Positions 25,360 to 34,611 of a stretch of DNA of 64,000 nt are shown here, one piece after another (the first letter of the stretch is position 1; the number at the start of each line of letters is the position of its first letter). Made by a program: the position numbers and the translations under genes. Under the pieces are notes generated by a model. That model had not been told where the DNA came from. It saw only the letters and a program-made list of their open reading frames with translations, and did no database searches. The stretch comes from Brevibacterium sp. UCMA 11754. Its GTDB lineage: Bacteria; Actinomycetota; Actinomycetes; Actinomycetales; Brevibacteriaceae. Location: contig NZ_JACBOT010000021.1 of assembly GCF_021532275.1 (NCBI RefSeq), forward strand, positions 372,001 through 436,000. Direction: 5' to 3'.

Positions 25360-25522
25360 CGAGTTCAGTACAGAGGTCAATACCCATGAGTCGGTGAAGT
25401 CTGAGTGGTGAAACCCTATTGCTACTGCGGGTTCGGGGGATCACCCGGTGCGGAGTGCGAGAATGTGATGGTAGAACCGATCCTCGTAATCCCGTGATCC
25501 GTGCACACTCGAGAGGGCAGTG

Positions 25523-26149
25523 ATGACTCAACCCCGTGAGACCAGACCGCAGCCGGCTGCCGGCGCGGAGATCGGCTCCCTCATCGGCGGAGCATTCGGC
25601 CTGGTGTTCCTCATCATCAACAGCGCATCGTTTTCGACCCTGGGCCGTATTCTCGTCCTCGTCACGGGAATCGCGGTCTTCGCCGTCATCGTGTTCTTCG
25701 CGATTCGTTCACTGAGACGCATGAAGCGCGCCGAGGTGTCGTCGGCAGCGTCCGCCGAGCACGCTGAGTCCGTTGCATCCGCCGAGGGACAGGCTGCGGC
25801 CGGATCGCGTCGGACCGTTCCCTTCGGACGCAGCTACTGGATCATCGTCGGGATCGAAGCGCTGGCGCTCTTCGGCGGCACGCGACTGCTGAGCGGTTTA
25901 GGACATCCCGAGCTCGGAGTGGCCTGGGTGGCGTTCGTCGTCGGCACCCACTTCTATGCGCTCGGCCACGTGTTCAAACTCGACCGGTTCCATATTCTCG
26001 CCACGGTCGTCACCCTGTGCGGCATTGCCGGCTTCATCGCCTTCTTCGCCTCGATCCCAGCGTTCATCCCCATCTTCAGCGGGATCATCTCCGGATTTGT
26101 GCTCCTGGCATTCGGCGTCTGGGCGCTCGTTGCCGTCGACGACCGCTGA
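25523..26149 (+). CDS. Membrane protein of unknown function
   Basis: A 208-residue protein. Two N-terminal hydrophobic helices (about 18-60) are followed by an Ala/Ser/Glu-rich loop (70-95) and then four helices (about 103-205), including AWVAFVVGTHFYALGHVFKL, which carries two conserved-looking His. I do not recognise a family. ATG 25523 has GAGAGGG at a 5-nt gap. The divergent neighbour is the ring-degradation operon, whose promoter shares the gap, but there is no evidence that the two are linked. Confidence 0.7.
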   Translation: MTQPRETRPQPAAGAEIGSLIGGAFGLVFLIINSASFSTLGRILVLVTGIAVFAVIVFFAIRSLRRMKRAEVSSAASAEHAESVASAEGQAAAGSRRTVPFGRSYWIIVGIEALALFGGTRLLSGLGHPELGVAWVAFVVGTHFYALGHVFKLDRFHILATVVTLCGIAGFIAFFASIPAFIPIFSGIISGFVLLAFGVWALVAVDDR

Positions 26150-26226
26150 CGTTGCGCACCCCCGCGCCCACCACAGCCACGGCGCCCACAGCGACCGCGC
26201 CCCCGGTCCCACGCACCCGCGTGAGC

Positions 26227-26284
26227 GTCATTGTCGGCTCGCGTGCGATTCCAGGCGAGAAATCGAACGCGAGCCCACAATGAC
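26227..26284. repeat. Large inverted repeat between convergent genes
   Basis: Two 24-nt arms (26227-26250 and 26261-26284) pair at 22 of 24 positions around a 10-nt loop. It lies between the membrane protein and the tricorn-type protease, both of which end here, so it can act as a bidirectional terminator. Confidence 0.8.
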
Positions 26285-26366
26285 GGGCAGATTGCGCCGG
26301 AGGCTGAACTGCTTCGGGGAGCCCAGGTCCTGGTGCTTCGTTGGAGGGTTGGCTCCGTCGCCGGTT

Positions 26367-29300
26367 CTACTCCGTGGGCGCGCCCGGTGCCTGGACCTGC
26401 GGCGATGACTGAACTCGTGGGGCCGGGAAGTCCGGGGCCGTGGCGGCGGGGGTATCATCCAGGCCGGCGAGCACCTCGGCGATGGCACGGTCGAGCTGCA
26501 GATCGTCCTCACTGAACAGCTGTGAGGGATCATGCTCGACCTCGATGTCGGGATCGACGCCGTAGTTCTCGACATCCCAGCCCTTGCCCTCGAGCCAGAA
26601 GGCGTAGCGTGGCTGCGTCACGCCGGTGCCGTCGACGAGGTCGTAGCGACCGTCGATGCCGACGACTCCGCCCCAGGTGCGGACTCCGATGACAGGGCCG
26701 AGTCCCTTAGCCTGCACGCGGGCATTGATGATGTCACCATCGGAGCCCGAGAACTCGTTTGCGAGGAAGGCGACCGGGCCACGGCGGGTGTCCTCCGGGT
26801 CGGGAAGCATACTGTCGTAACTCCTGGTGGCGTTCCAGGCGATTACCCTGTCCGCGAATCGCTCGGCGACCAGGGAACTCGTGTGACCGCCCCGATTGAA
26901 CCGGACATCGGCGATGACACCCTCGGCAGACATCGCCTGACGCAGGTCACGATGGAGCTGAGCCCAACCGCCGGCCATCATGTCGGGGACGTGGACATAG
27001 CCGACTCGACCACCGGACTTCTCCGCCACGTACTCGCGTCGGGAGCGGACCCAGTCCTGGTAGCGCAGCTTCTCCTCGTTCGCCACAGGAATGATTGCGA
27101 CCACACGGTCCTTGCGTCCCCGCCGGAGAGTGAGCTCGACGATCGAGTCCGCCGCTCCCACCAGGTGGGCTGCCGGGCCGCGGACTTCGTCGATGGACTG
27201 ACCGTTGACGGCGACGATGAGATCACCTTCGCGGGCACCGACACCGGCTTGGCGCAGCGGTGACCTGGCGGCCGGGTCACTGCTCTCACCGGGCAGGATG
27301 CGGGCAATCTGCCAGCCCTGAACGGTCCGTTCCAGATCTGCACCCAGGAAGCCGAGCTTCTTCGACTGGTCACCGGGCGGGCTGGAGGGAGAGACGTAGG
27401 CATGTGAGGTGTTGAGCTCGCCCACGGTCTCCCACAGAATGTCGACGAGGTCGTCATGGCTCAGCGCCTTGGCGGCGACTCGACGCCAACGCAGGGTCAC
27501 ACCTTCCCAGTTCACCCCGTTCATGTCCGCGCGCCAATAGTGGTCGCGCATGATGCGGGAGTTCTCCTCGAACATCTGCAGCCATTCGGCCCGCTGGTCG
27601 AGTTCGAACCGCAGCCGGGTGAGATCAACTGAGACCGTATCGTCGTCATCGGCTTCGACCTTGCGGGTGGCCGGTCGCACTGCGACGTCACCATCGTTGG
27701 TCACGATGATGAGCTTGCCGTCACCGGTCACCGAATAGTCATCGGCCTTGTCGACGACGGTGGAGACCTTGCGTTTGGCGAAGTCGAAGAACTGGACCAC
27801 CTCGCCCGATTTCTCTCCGGCATCGCCGGAGTGCTTGTCGCCGAGTTCACCGTCTTCGGCATCACCGGTGCGCATCCACAGGACGCCGCCCTCGGCCGAC
27901 TTCAGATTTCGGAAGACACCGGAGGAGACTGGGAACGCTACGATCCTTTCCTCCGCTCCTGCCAGGTCGAGCTCTGCGGTGACGACGGTCTTCTCAGCCT
28001 TCGCCTTGTCAGCCTTCGAGGACTCATCGGTAACCTCGGCGATCGCCCACCCGTTGGCGCTCGGCCCGAAGGGTGCTGGCTCGGTCGAACTCAGCGGCAG
28101 CAGCCACGGCCTGGTCACACCGTTGAACGACAGGTCGAAAGAATGCTGATTGTAGGAGGGGTCGAAGGTCCGATCCGAGAGGAACGCGACGTACTTGCCA
28201 TCGGCGGTGAACGCCGGCGAGAAGTCATTGAACTTCCCACTCGTCAGCGCCTGACCCTCACGGTCCGACTTGGTGTCGACGATCATCAGCCGGTTCAGCA
28301 TCTCCTCACCCTGGGTCGGCTGCGACCACACGAGGTAGCGGCCGTCCGGGGAGAATCGGGGAGTCCTGGCCTCACCGAAGCCCGAATGGCCCACCAGGCG
28401 AGTCCTGCCATTGCCGACCTCGACGAGGCGGATGCTGCCATCGTGGGAGATCGTGGCCAAGGTCTTCCCCGCCGGATCGGACGTCATGTGGAGGACACGT
28501 CCTAGGGCTCCAGCCCCGATACGCCGAGGTGGCTTGTCGCCGGAGACCGCCCGCACCTCGATCGAGTCCTCACCTTCGACATCGGTGATGTAGGCGGCGA
28601 GCCCGGTCTGTCCGAGTACGTCGGGTTCACGGGTGCGGATCGACGAATCCGCACACAGCGCCCGCGCTGGACCTTCGCGGTGGGCCAGCCAGAAGGTCTT
28701 TCCGCGCCACTCCACTAGCGATGCGTTGCCGCTGTGATCTGGGACGATATTCAAAGTGCTGGAGGTGGGATCGATGTTGAGCGGCTGCACCCCGGTTCCG
28801 GGAAGCTGCACGTTCAGGGTTCTGATCTGCGCGTCGAGGCTGTCGAGGATCCGGATCTCACCGTGGCTGTGCCACACGATGCGGGTTCCATCGGTAGTGG
28901 CATCGCGGACATAGCCCTCGGCCTCCGTCTGGAACGTCAGCTGTCGAGGTTCACCTGCCGCGGCCTGGTCCGAGCCTCCGTGGGCTGACCGGGTCTGTGT
29001 GGCCAGGCCGTCCCAGATCCAGAGATTGGCCTGCTCATGTGCATGATGCGGGAAGGTGGCGGCACGGTCCGAGGTGAAGACCAGCGAGTCACCGACCCAG
29101 ATTGGGTCGGTCAGCGACGCGGTCTCCTCACGCAGCAGTCGCTGCCACTGGGCACCAGATCCGGAGGCATCACCGGCGCGATCGAGCCACAGCCTCGGCG
29201 CGGTGCCGCCGCGATAGCGCTTCCAATGTGCGGGCGGACGAGAGAACGGCGTGGACAGAGCGGTGACACCCGAGTGGTGCCTGCCCAGTCCCGAGGCACG

Positions 29301-29696
29301 ACCCAGTGACAGGCGGTCGACGCTGCCGTCGAGGTCGACGGACTTCACCACATGATTGCGGACCTCGAACTCACCGGCATTGGACCCGATGAGAATATGG
29401 CGCTCATCGGCCCAACCGAGCATCGTCGTCGTCGAACCACCCAACCAGCTCAGCCTTCGCAGGGACCCGGAGGCCACCTCGGCGAGCATGAGCTCAGGAT
29501 GCCCATCGCGGAAGGACACATAGGCGATATGCGTTCCATCCGGCGAGATCCGCGGACTGCGGACGGGGGCATGATCCGAGGTCAGACGCCATGCACGCCC
29601 GCCTGCGGAGGGGGCGATCCAGACGTCGTCGTCGGCGGTGAAGGTGATGAGATCACCGTGGATGTGCGGGTACCTGAGGTAAGAATTCGAAGTCAC
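26367..29696 (-). CDS. Tricorn-type S41 protease
   Basis: About 1109 residues. Residues 1-650 are beta-propeller repeats (SPRISPDGTHIAYVSFRDGH, TPRFSPDGRYLVWSQP and similar WD/TolB-like blades). A helical region with NTSHAYVSPS follows (His of the catalytic set), then a PDZ domain (QAGVGAREGDLIVAVNGQSID). The S41 peptidase core carries IADVRFNRGGHTSS and FLANEFSGSDGDIINARVQA with the nucleophilic Ser, followed by TWGGVVGI. Tricorn degrades peptides downstream of the proteasome. GTG 29696 starts close to the first blade; the frame is open 30 codons further. Confidence 0.9.
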   Translation of the reverse strand: MTSNSYLRYPHIHGDLITFTADDDVWIAPSAGGRAWRLTSDHAPVRSPRISPDGTHIAYVSFRDGHPELMLAEVASGSLRRLSWLGGSTTTMLGWADERHILIGSNAGEFEVRNHVVKSVDLDGSVDRLSLGRASGLGRHHSGVTALSTPFSRPPAHWKRYRGGTAPRLWLDRAGDASGSGAQWQRLLREETASLTDPIWVGDSLVFTSDRAATFPHHAHEQANLWIWDGLATQTRSAHGGSDQAAAGEPRQLTFQTEAEGYVRDATTDGTRIVWHSHGEIRILDSLDAQIRTLNVQLPGTGVQPLNIDPTSSTLNIVPDHSGNASLVEWRGKTFWLAHREGPARALCADSSIRTREPDVLGQTGLAAYITDVEGEDSIEVRAVSGDKPPRRIGAGALGRVLHMTSDPAGKTLATISHDGSIRLVEVGNGRTRLVGHSGFGEARTPRFSPDGRYLVWSQPTQGEEMLNRLMIVDTKSDREGQALTSGKFNDFSPAFTADGKYVAFLSDRTFDPSYNQHSFDLSFNGVTRPWLLPLSSTEPAPFGPSANGWAIAEVTDESSKADKAKAEKTVVTAELDLAGAEERIVAFPVSSGVFRNLKSAEGGVLWMRTGDAEDGELGDKHSGDAGEKSGEVVQFFDFAKRKVSTVVDKADDYSVTGDGKLIIVTNDGDVAVRPATRKVEADDDDTVSVDLTRLRFELDQRAEWLQMFEENSRIMRDHYWRADMNGVNWEGVTLRWRRVAAKALSHDDLVDILWETVGELNTSHAYVSPSSPPGDQSKKLGFLGADLERTVQGWQIARILPGESSDPAARSPLRQAGVGAREGDLIVAVNGQSIDEVRGPAAHLVGAADSIVELTLRRGRKDRVVAIIPVANEEKLRYQDWVRSRREYVAEKSGGRVGYVHVPDMMAGGWAQLHRDLRQAMSAEGVIADVRFNRGGHTSSLVAERFADRVIAWNATRSYDSMLPDPEDTRRGPVAFLANEFSGSDGDIINARVQAKGLGPVIGVRTWGGVVGIDGRYDLVDGTGVTQPRYAFWLEGKGWDVENYGVDPDIEVEHDPSQLFSEDDLQLDRAIAEVLAGLDDTPAATAPDFPAPRVQSSPQVQAPGAPTE

Positions 29697-29776
29697 GTGA
29701 CCTACATTACAAGCTTGGGCGCCGAGGCGACGCGGCCCATGCGGTGCTCTCTGCCCCTGACCAATAGAATGGTGGC

Positions 29777-31501
29777 ATGCCATCATTGACTTCGCTTCTC
29801 AACGACCGTTTCGCACTCGCCCTCGAACAGTCCTTCGGCGAGGATTTCACGCGACGCGACCCCGTGATCAGGAGCAGCCAGTTCGCCGACTTCCAGGCCA
29901 ACGTGGCCCTGCCCCTGGCGAAGGAGCTGAAGTCCAAACCGCGCGACATCGCGACCACGATCGTGGCCAACCTCGATCTCGAGGGGATCTGTGAGACCCC
30001 GGAGATCTCCGGTCCCGGCTTCATCAACCTCACCTTCACCCCCGAGTTCCTGGCATCGACCCTGAACCAGGGAACCGCCACCGAGGTCGAGTCAGAGACG
30101 AGCGGAGCGCGGATCGTCATCGACTATTCGGCGCCCAACGTCGCCAAGGAGATGCACGTCGGTCACCTGCGGACCACCGTCGTCGGCGACGCGCTGGCCC
30201 GGACCCACGAATACTTCGGCAACACGGTCGTGCGCCAGAACCACATCGGCGACTGGGGCACTCCCTTCGGCATGCTCATCGAACACCTCCTCGACGTCGG
30301 CATCGAATCGGAGACGGCCCAGGACATCTCGGCCAACCCGAATGCCTTCTACCAGGCCGCGCGCGCGAAGTTCGACAGCGATGAGGCCTTCGCCACCCGT
30401 GCACGTGCCCGGGTGGTCGCGCTGCAGGGCGGCGACGAGCAGACCTTCGAACTCTGGGAGCGCCTCATCGGGTTCTCACGGATCTACTTCAACCACATCT
30501 ACTCACTCCTCGACGTCACCCTGACCGATGAGGACCTGGCAGGTGAGAGCATCTACAACGATGACCTTGCCGCGGTCTGCGCCGAACTCGAGGAGAGGGG
30601 CCTGGCCCGCATCAGCGACGGTGCCCTGTGCGTCTTCCCCGAGGGCTTCACCGGCCGTGAGGGCGAGCCTCTGCCGCTTATCATCCGCAAATCCGACGGC
30701 GGCTACGGCTACGCCACGACGGACCTCGCGGCTGTCCGTCATCGGGTGCGCACCCTCAGGGCAGATCGTGCCCTCTACGTCGTCGGCACTCCGCAGGCCA
30801 TGCACTTCGAAATGGTCTTCTCCATCGCTCGAGCCGCCGGCTGGCTGCCAGAGGAGGTTGCGGTCGAGCACGTGAAGATCGGCAACGTGCTCGGTGACGA
30901 CGGGAAGATCCTGCGTACCCGCAGCGGTGCCCCCGTGCGGTTGGCCGAACTCCTCAATGAGGCCGTCGCCCGCGCGAAGGCCACACTGCAGGAGTCGAAC
31001 GCCGAATTCAGCCCCGAAGAGGAAGCCGAGGTCGCACAGATCGTGGGCATCGGCGCCGTGAAGTACGCCGACCTCTCCGTCGCCCACGACACGAGCTACA
31101 CCTTCGACCTCGACCGGATGCTCGCCCCGATCGGCAACACCGCACCCTATCTTCAGTACGCCGGAGCCCGGATCCGCTCGATCCTGCGCAAGGCGGACGG
31201 GGATGCGTTCACGACTGCGCCGATCCACCTCGGCGAGGCTGCCGAACGTGACCTGTCTCTGGCGATCCTCGGGTTCTCCGATGTCCTCGCCGAGGTGGTC
31301 GCCGGCTCCACGCCGCACCGACTGTGCACGTACCTCTTCGACCTCGCCCAGTCGTTCACCTCGTTCTACGAGCAGTGCCCGGTCCTCATCGCCGAATCCG
31401 TCGAGGTGCGCGATTCCCGGCTGCGTCTGAGCCAGACGGTCCTCGAGGTGCTTGAGGCCGGCCTCGGCGTCCTGGGCATCCGCGTGCCCGAACGGATGTA
31501 G
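29777..31501 (+). CDS. argS: Arginyl-tRNA synthetase
   Basis: 574 residues, with the N-terminal additional domain (1-105), the HIGH signature as HVGHLR after SAPNVAKEM (about 123-138), and the class I Rossmann core with HIGDWGTPFGMLIEHL. A degenerate KMSKS region, GNVLGDDGKILRTRSG, and the C-terminal DALR anticodon-binding domain follow. It charges tRNA-Arg. The start lies 80 bp from the divergent protease gene, and promoters must share that gap. The lysA/thrA genes often found after argS in Actinobacteria are not present. Confidence 0.95.
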   Translation: MPSLTSLLNDRFALALEQSFGEDFTRRDPVIRSSQFADFQANVALPLAKELKSKPRDIATTIVANLDLEGICETPEISGPGFINLTFTPEFLASTLNQGTATEVESETSGARIVIDYSAPNVAKEMHVGHLRTTVVGDALARTHEYFGNTVVRQNHIGDWGTPFGMLIEHLLDVGIESETAQDISANPNAFYQAARAKFDSDEAFATRARARVVALQGGDEQTFELWERLIGFSRIYFNHIYSLLDVTLTDEDLAGESIYNDDLAAVCAELEERGLARISDGALCVFPEGFTGREGEPLPLIIRKSDGGYGYATTDLAAVRHRVRTLRADRALYVVGTPQAMHFEMVFSIARAAGWLPEEVAVEHVKIGNVLGDDGKILRTRSGAPVRLAELLNEAVARAKATLQESNAEFSPEEEAEVAQIVGIGAVKYADLSVAHDTSYTFDLDRMLAPIGNTAPYLQYAGARIRSILRKADGDAFTTAPIHLGEAAERDLSLAILGFSDVLAEVVAGSTPHRLCTYLFDLAQSFTSFYEQCPVLIAESVEVRDSRLRLSQTVLEVLEAGLGVLGIRVPERM

Positions 31502-31591
31502 CACTGCTGCGCTTCACACCCTGGCGGGTGCCGTCCGAACTGCCGCAACACTCCAGGAGCTACCACGTCTGACCAGCCCGCCGTCCGTCGC

Positions 31592-32830
31592 ATGCTGCCG
31601 TGGATGATCGTCGGCATCGTCATCCTCGCCCTCAACCTGCGGGCACCGATCATCGCCCCGACCGCCGTCCTCGGTGACATTCAGGACGACACCGGGCTGA
31701 GCTCTGCCGGGGTGGGCCTCCTCACCGGTCTGCCGGTGCTGCTGTTCGCCCTCGTCACCCCTGTTGCGGGGAAGACCATCGGACGCTTCGGTGCGGAGGC
31801 GACGGTGCTGTCCTGCCTCACCGGTGTGCTTCTCGGAACCGTGCTGCGCTCGCTCGGTCCGCCCTGGCTCGTGCTCGCGGGCACCGGAATCATCGGCTTC
31901 GCCATCGCTCTGGGCAATATCGCCGTGCCGGTGATCATCCGGCGCGAAGTCCCATGGAGCCAGGTGTCGATGGTGACGGGCCTGTACTCGGCCACAATGA
32001 ATGTCGGCTCCATGATCACCCTGCTCGGCACGGGTCCCCTGGCTGCAGCAGTCGGGTGGCGGTGGGCCGTGGCCATCTGGGGCGCTCTGGCCGTGATCGG
32101 ACTCTTCTACTGGCTGTGCGTGATCCGACTGCGGATCCGACGCAAGGCGATCCTCGCAGCCTCGGCGGATGTGCCTACGTCACCTGCACCCACACCGGCA
32201 CGTCGTCCTTGGCGCGAGGCACCTCCCGAATTCCGTGCCATCATCGCACTGCTCGTGATCACCTTCAGCGGACAGTCGATTGCCTACTACACGACCACCA
32301 CGTGGCTGCCCTCGATCCTCTCCGACACGGGAGGGCTGGACTCGGCAGCCTCGGGCGGCACCGCCTCACTGTTCCAGATCGCTGCCATCCTCGGAGCATT
32401 CGGGGTGCCGCTGCTGGCGGCCAGAACCAAGCCCTGGGTGCCGGTGGCGATCATCGCTGCGCTGTGGCTCTCGCTCCCGACAGGGTTGCTGCTCGCTCCG
32501 AGCTCATACGTGCTGTGGTCGATCACCGGCGGAATCGCCCAAGGCGGCGGATTCACCGCGATCTTCTCCATCATCGCCCGCACCGCTGGAAGCGACCGAG
32601 AAACGGCCTCTGCCTCGGCCCGGGTGCAGGGCGGCGGTTACCTCGCAGCCACGTTGGCCCCGCCGTTCGCAGGTTGGCTGGGCAATGTCACCGATGGGTG
32701 GACGGCCCCGATTCTGCTCATCCTCGCAGCGACACTTGCCTTCACGATCGCGGGGCTGCTGGCGGTCCGCATCTCAGGTCACTTCCGGGGTGGTGGGCCG
32801 GCCAACAAGCGTGAGGTTCTGGGTGAATGA
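31592..32830 (+). CDS. MFS transporter, CynX/NimT (cyanate-type) family
   Basis: A 412-residue, 12-helix protein. ILALNLRAPIIAPTAVLGDI then GLSSAGVGLLTGLPVLLFAL is the start typical of CynX/YycB carriers. ATG 31592 lacks a ribosome site. In the same frame an ACG at 31565 sits 5 nt after AGGAG (31555-31559) and would add TSDQPAVRR, a natural-looking N-terminus, so true initiation may be at this ACG. The gene follows argS by 90 bp on the same strand. Substrate is unknown. Confidence 0.83.
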   Translation: MLPWMIVGIVILALNLRAPIIAPTAVLGDIQDDTGLSSAGVGLLTGLPVLLFALVTPVAGKTIGRFGAEATVLSCLTGVLLGTVLRSLGPPWLVLAGTGIIGFAIALGNIAVPVIIRREVPWSQVSMVTGLYSATMNVGSMITLLGTGPLAAAVGWRWAVAIWGALAVIGLFYWLCVIRLRIRRKAILAASADVPTSPAPTPARRPWREAPPEFRAIIALLVITFSGQSIAYYTTTTWLPSILSDTGGLDSAASGGTASLFQIAAILGAFGVPLLAARTKPWVPVAIIAALWLSLPTGLLLAPSSYVLWSITGGIAQGGGFTAIFSIIARTAGSDRETASASARVQGGGYLAATLAPPFAGWLGNVTDGWTAPILLILAATLAFTIAGLLAVRISGHFRGGGPANKREVLGE

Positions 32831-32832
32831 CG

Positions 32833-32896
32833 AACGGCTCCCGCCGCTGTTGTTCTCACGTCTTCACGTGAGCGAACTTCAGCGGCGGGAGCCGTT
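32833..32896. terminator. Long hairpin terminator between convergent genes
   Basis: AACGGCTCCCGCCGCTG pairs perfectly with CAGCGGCGGGAGCCGTT over 17 bp, with a smaller inner CTCACGT/ACGTGAG stem. It lies between the CynX-type gene and the minus-strand gene ending at 32961. Confidence 0.85.
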
Positions 32897-32960
32897 CTCT
32901 CTGTCTGGGTTGGTCGATCGGCCGGTCAGTTGACCATGTCAGTCGACCTCTCCGGACAGA

Positions 32961-33815
32961 TCAGTGCTTGGCGTTCTTGTCTTCCACCGTCTCGGCGGCT
33001 GACTTCGAATCCTCGGCAGGCTTGACGATGGTCGCCGGCGTTGCCTTGGTGTCCTTGGCCTCGGTTGCAGGCTTCGGAGTCGGTGCTGCCGTGGCGGTGG
33101 CCTCGGCAGTCTTCGACTCGGGCACTGCGGCTTGCGAGACCTCGGGTGCTGTTCCCTGGCGGGACGCGGGGGTCGAGCCCACCGGACGAGCATCTTCCGG
33201 ACGGTTGTTGGGCAGCGGTGTCGACCATGGGTCCTCGACCGGCTGTGCCTTCTTCCACACGTAGTAGCCGATTCCGGCTGCCGAGCCGATGACCAAGGTC
33301 CACACGACTGCGGCCTTGCCGCCACCGGACTTGCGTGCGGTGTCCTTCTGGATTCGCTTTCCGGCGTTGGTGAGTGCCTTGCGGGCCTTCTTCACGGCCT
33401 TCTTGTCGCCGGTCAGGCGCACAGCGAGATCGTCGACAAGCTGGGGGGTCTCAACGGCTGCAAGCGAGTTGGCGGCGTTGGTCGCAAACTTGCCGGCACG
33501 TTCGGTGGCCTCGGGGCGGTAGGCATCGAGCTTGTCCGCCCAGGCGTGAACCTGGTCATTCGCCTTATCGGCGAATGCTTCGACCTGAGGGCGGGCCTTG
33601 ACGGCAAGATCCTCGGCGCGATCGGCCAGTGCTTCGACCTGCGGCCGAGCCTTCTCTGCAAGCGCCTCGACCTGAGGGCGTGCCTTGTCAGCGGCTTCGC
33701 GGAGTTTTGGACTTGCGGCCCCGCTGGCATCGGCCAGGACTCGGAGTGACGTCTTCTTCGCGGAATCGAGCTTCGAAGTGAACGGATCTCGAGCTGACTT
33801 CTTCGACATGAACAT
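32961..33815 (-). CDS. Single-pass membrane protein with heptad-like helical repeats
   Basis: About 284 residues. Residues 35-100 carry three copies of a KARPQVEA(L/F)A(D/E)KA-like unit, predicting a long amphipathic helix similar to apolipoprotein or late-embryogenesis repeats. A basic segment (KKARKALTNAGKRIQKDTAR) precedes one transmembrane helix (AAVVWTLVIGSAAGIGYYVW, about 165-185), and a disordered Pro/Ala/Thr tail of about 100 residues follows. Similar proteins without known function are widespread in Actinobacteria. ATG 33815 follows GAGGA at 6 nt. Confidence 0.75.
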   Translation of the reverse strand: MFMSKKSARDPFTSKLDSAKKTSLRVLADASGAASPKLREAADKARPQVEALAEKARPQVEALADRAEDLAVKARPQVEAFADKANDQVHAWADKLDAYRPEATERAGKFATNAANSLAAVETPQLVDDLAVRLTGDKKAVKKARKALTNAGKRIQKDTARKSGGGKAAVVWTLVIGSAAGIGYYVWKKAQPVEDPWSTPLPNNRPEDARPVGSTPASRQGTAPEVSQAAVPESKTAEATATAAPTPKPATEAKDTKATPATIVKPAEDSKSAAETVEDKNAKH

Positions 33816-33981
33816 TCCCAATCCTCTTTGTCGGGGTCAATTGATCAGTCTCAGTCTACGGCCTAGGTGCAAGCCACCGGGCATCACCCCGTCATGAAAT
33901 TGCCTGCAGAAACGCTGACAGAGTCTGCAAACTGAGCCGTCGGAATCTGCGGAAGCCCCCGGCGCGTGGAAGAATGGCCCT

Positions 33982-34521
33982 ATGAATACAGCTTCTACGC
34001 ATACAGCAGTCCTGCACACCAACCATGGTGACATCACCATCAACCTCTTCGGCAACCACGCGCCGAAGACTGTTGCCAACTTCGTGGAACTGGCCAAGGG
34101 TGAGCGCGAATTCACCGACCCTGCCACCGGCGAACCCACCAAGCGCCCCTTCTACGACGGCCTCAACTTCCACCGCATCATCTCGGACTTCATGATCCAG
34201 GGCGGTTGCCCGCTGGGCACCGGCACCGGCGGCCCGGGCTACACCTTCGATGATGAGATCCACCCGGAACTCCAGTTCGATCGCAAGTACCTGTTGGCCA
34301 TGGCCAACGCCGGCAAGCAGATGGGACGCGGCACCAACGGCTCGCAGTTCTTCATCACGACTGCCGAGACCCCATGGCTCAACGGCAAGCACACCATCTT
34401 CGGCGAGGTCGCCGACGAATCTTCGCAGAAGGTCGTCGACGAGATCAACAACGTCCGCACTGCTGCCATGGACAAGCCGGTCGAACCAGTCGTCCTGGAA
34501 TCGGTCGACATCAACGGCTGA
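33982..34521 (+). CDS. ppiA: Peptidyl-prolyl cis-trans isomerase (cyclophilin)
   Basis: A 179-residue cytosolic cyclophilin without signal peptide. It has LHTNHGDITINLFGNHAPK, the catalytic FHRIISDFMIQGGCP with Arg and the FMIQGG core, LLAMANAGKQMGRGTNGSQF (binding Gln/Phe) and WLNGKHTIFGEV. It accelerates prolyl isomerisation during folding. A cyclophilin followed by a rhomboid protease is a conserved pair near pknAB in Actinobacteria, which is seen here. Confidence 0.94.
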   Translation: MNTASTHTAVLHTNHGDITINLFGNHAPKTVANFVELAKGEREFTDPATGEPTKRPFYDGLNFHRIISDFMIQGGCPLGTGTGGPGYTFDDEIHPELQFDRKYLLAMANAGKQMGRGTNGSQFFITTAETPWLNGKHTIFGEVADESSQKVVDEINNVRTAAMDKPVEPVVLESVDING

Positions 34522-34611
34522 CTCCGATTCGCCGGTGAGCATCGGTACCTGCTGTCCTGGGGTACTGAGACTCACTGAACTGAGACTCACTGAACTGAGT
34601 ACCATGGTGTG

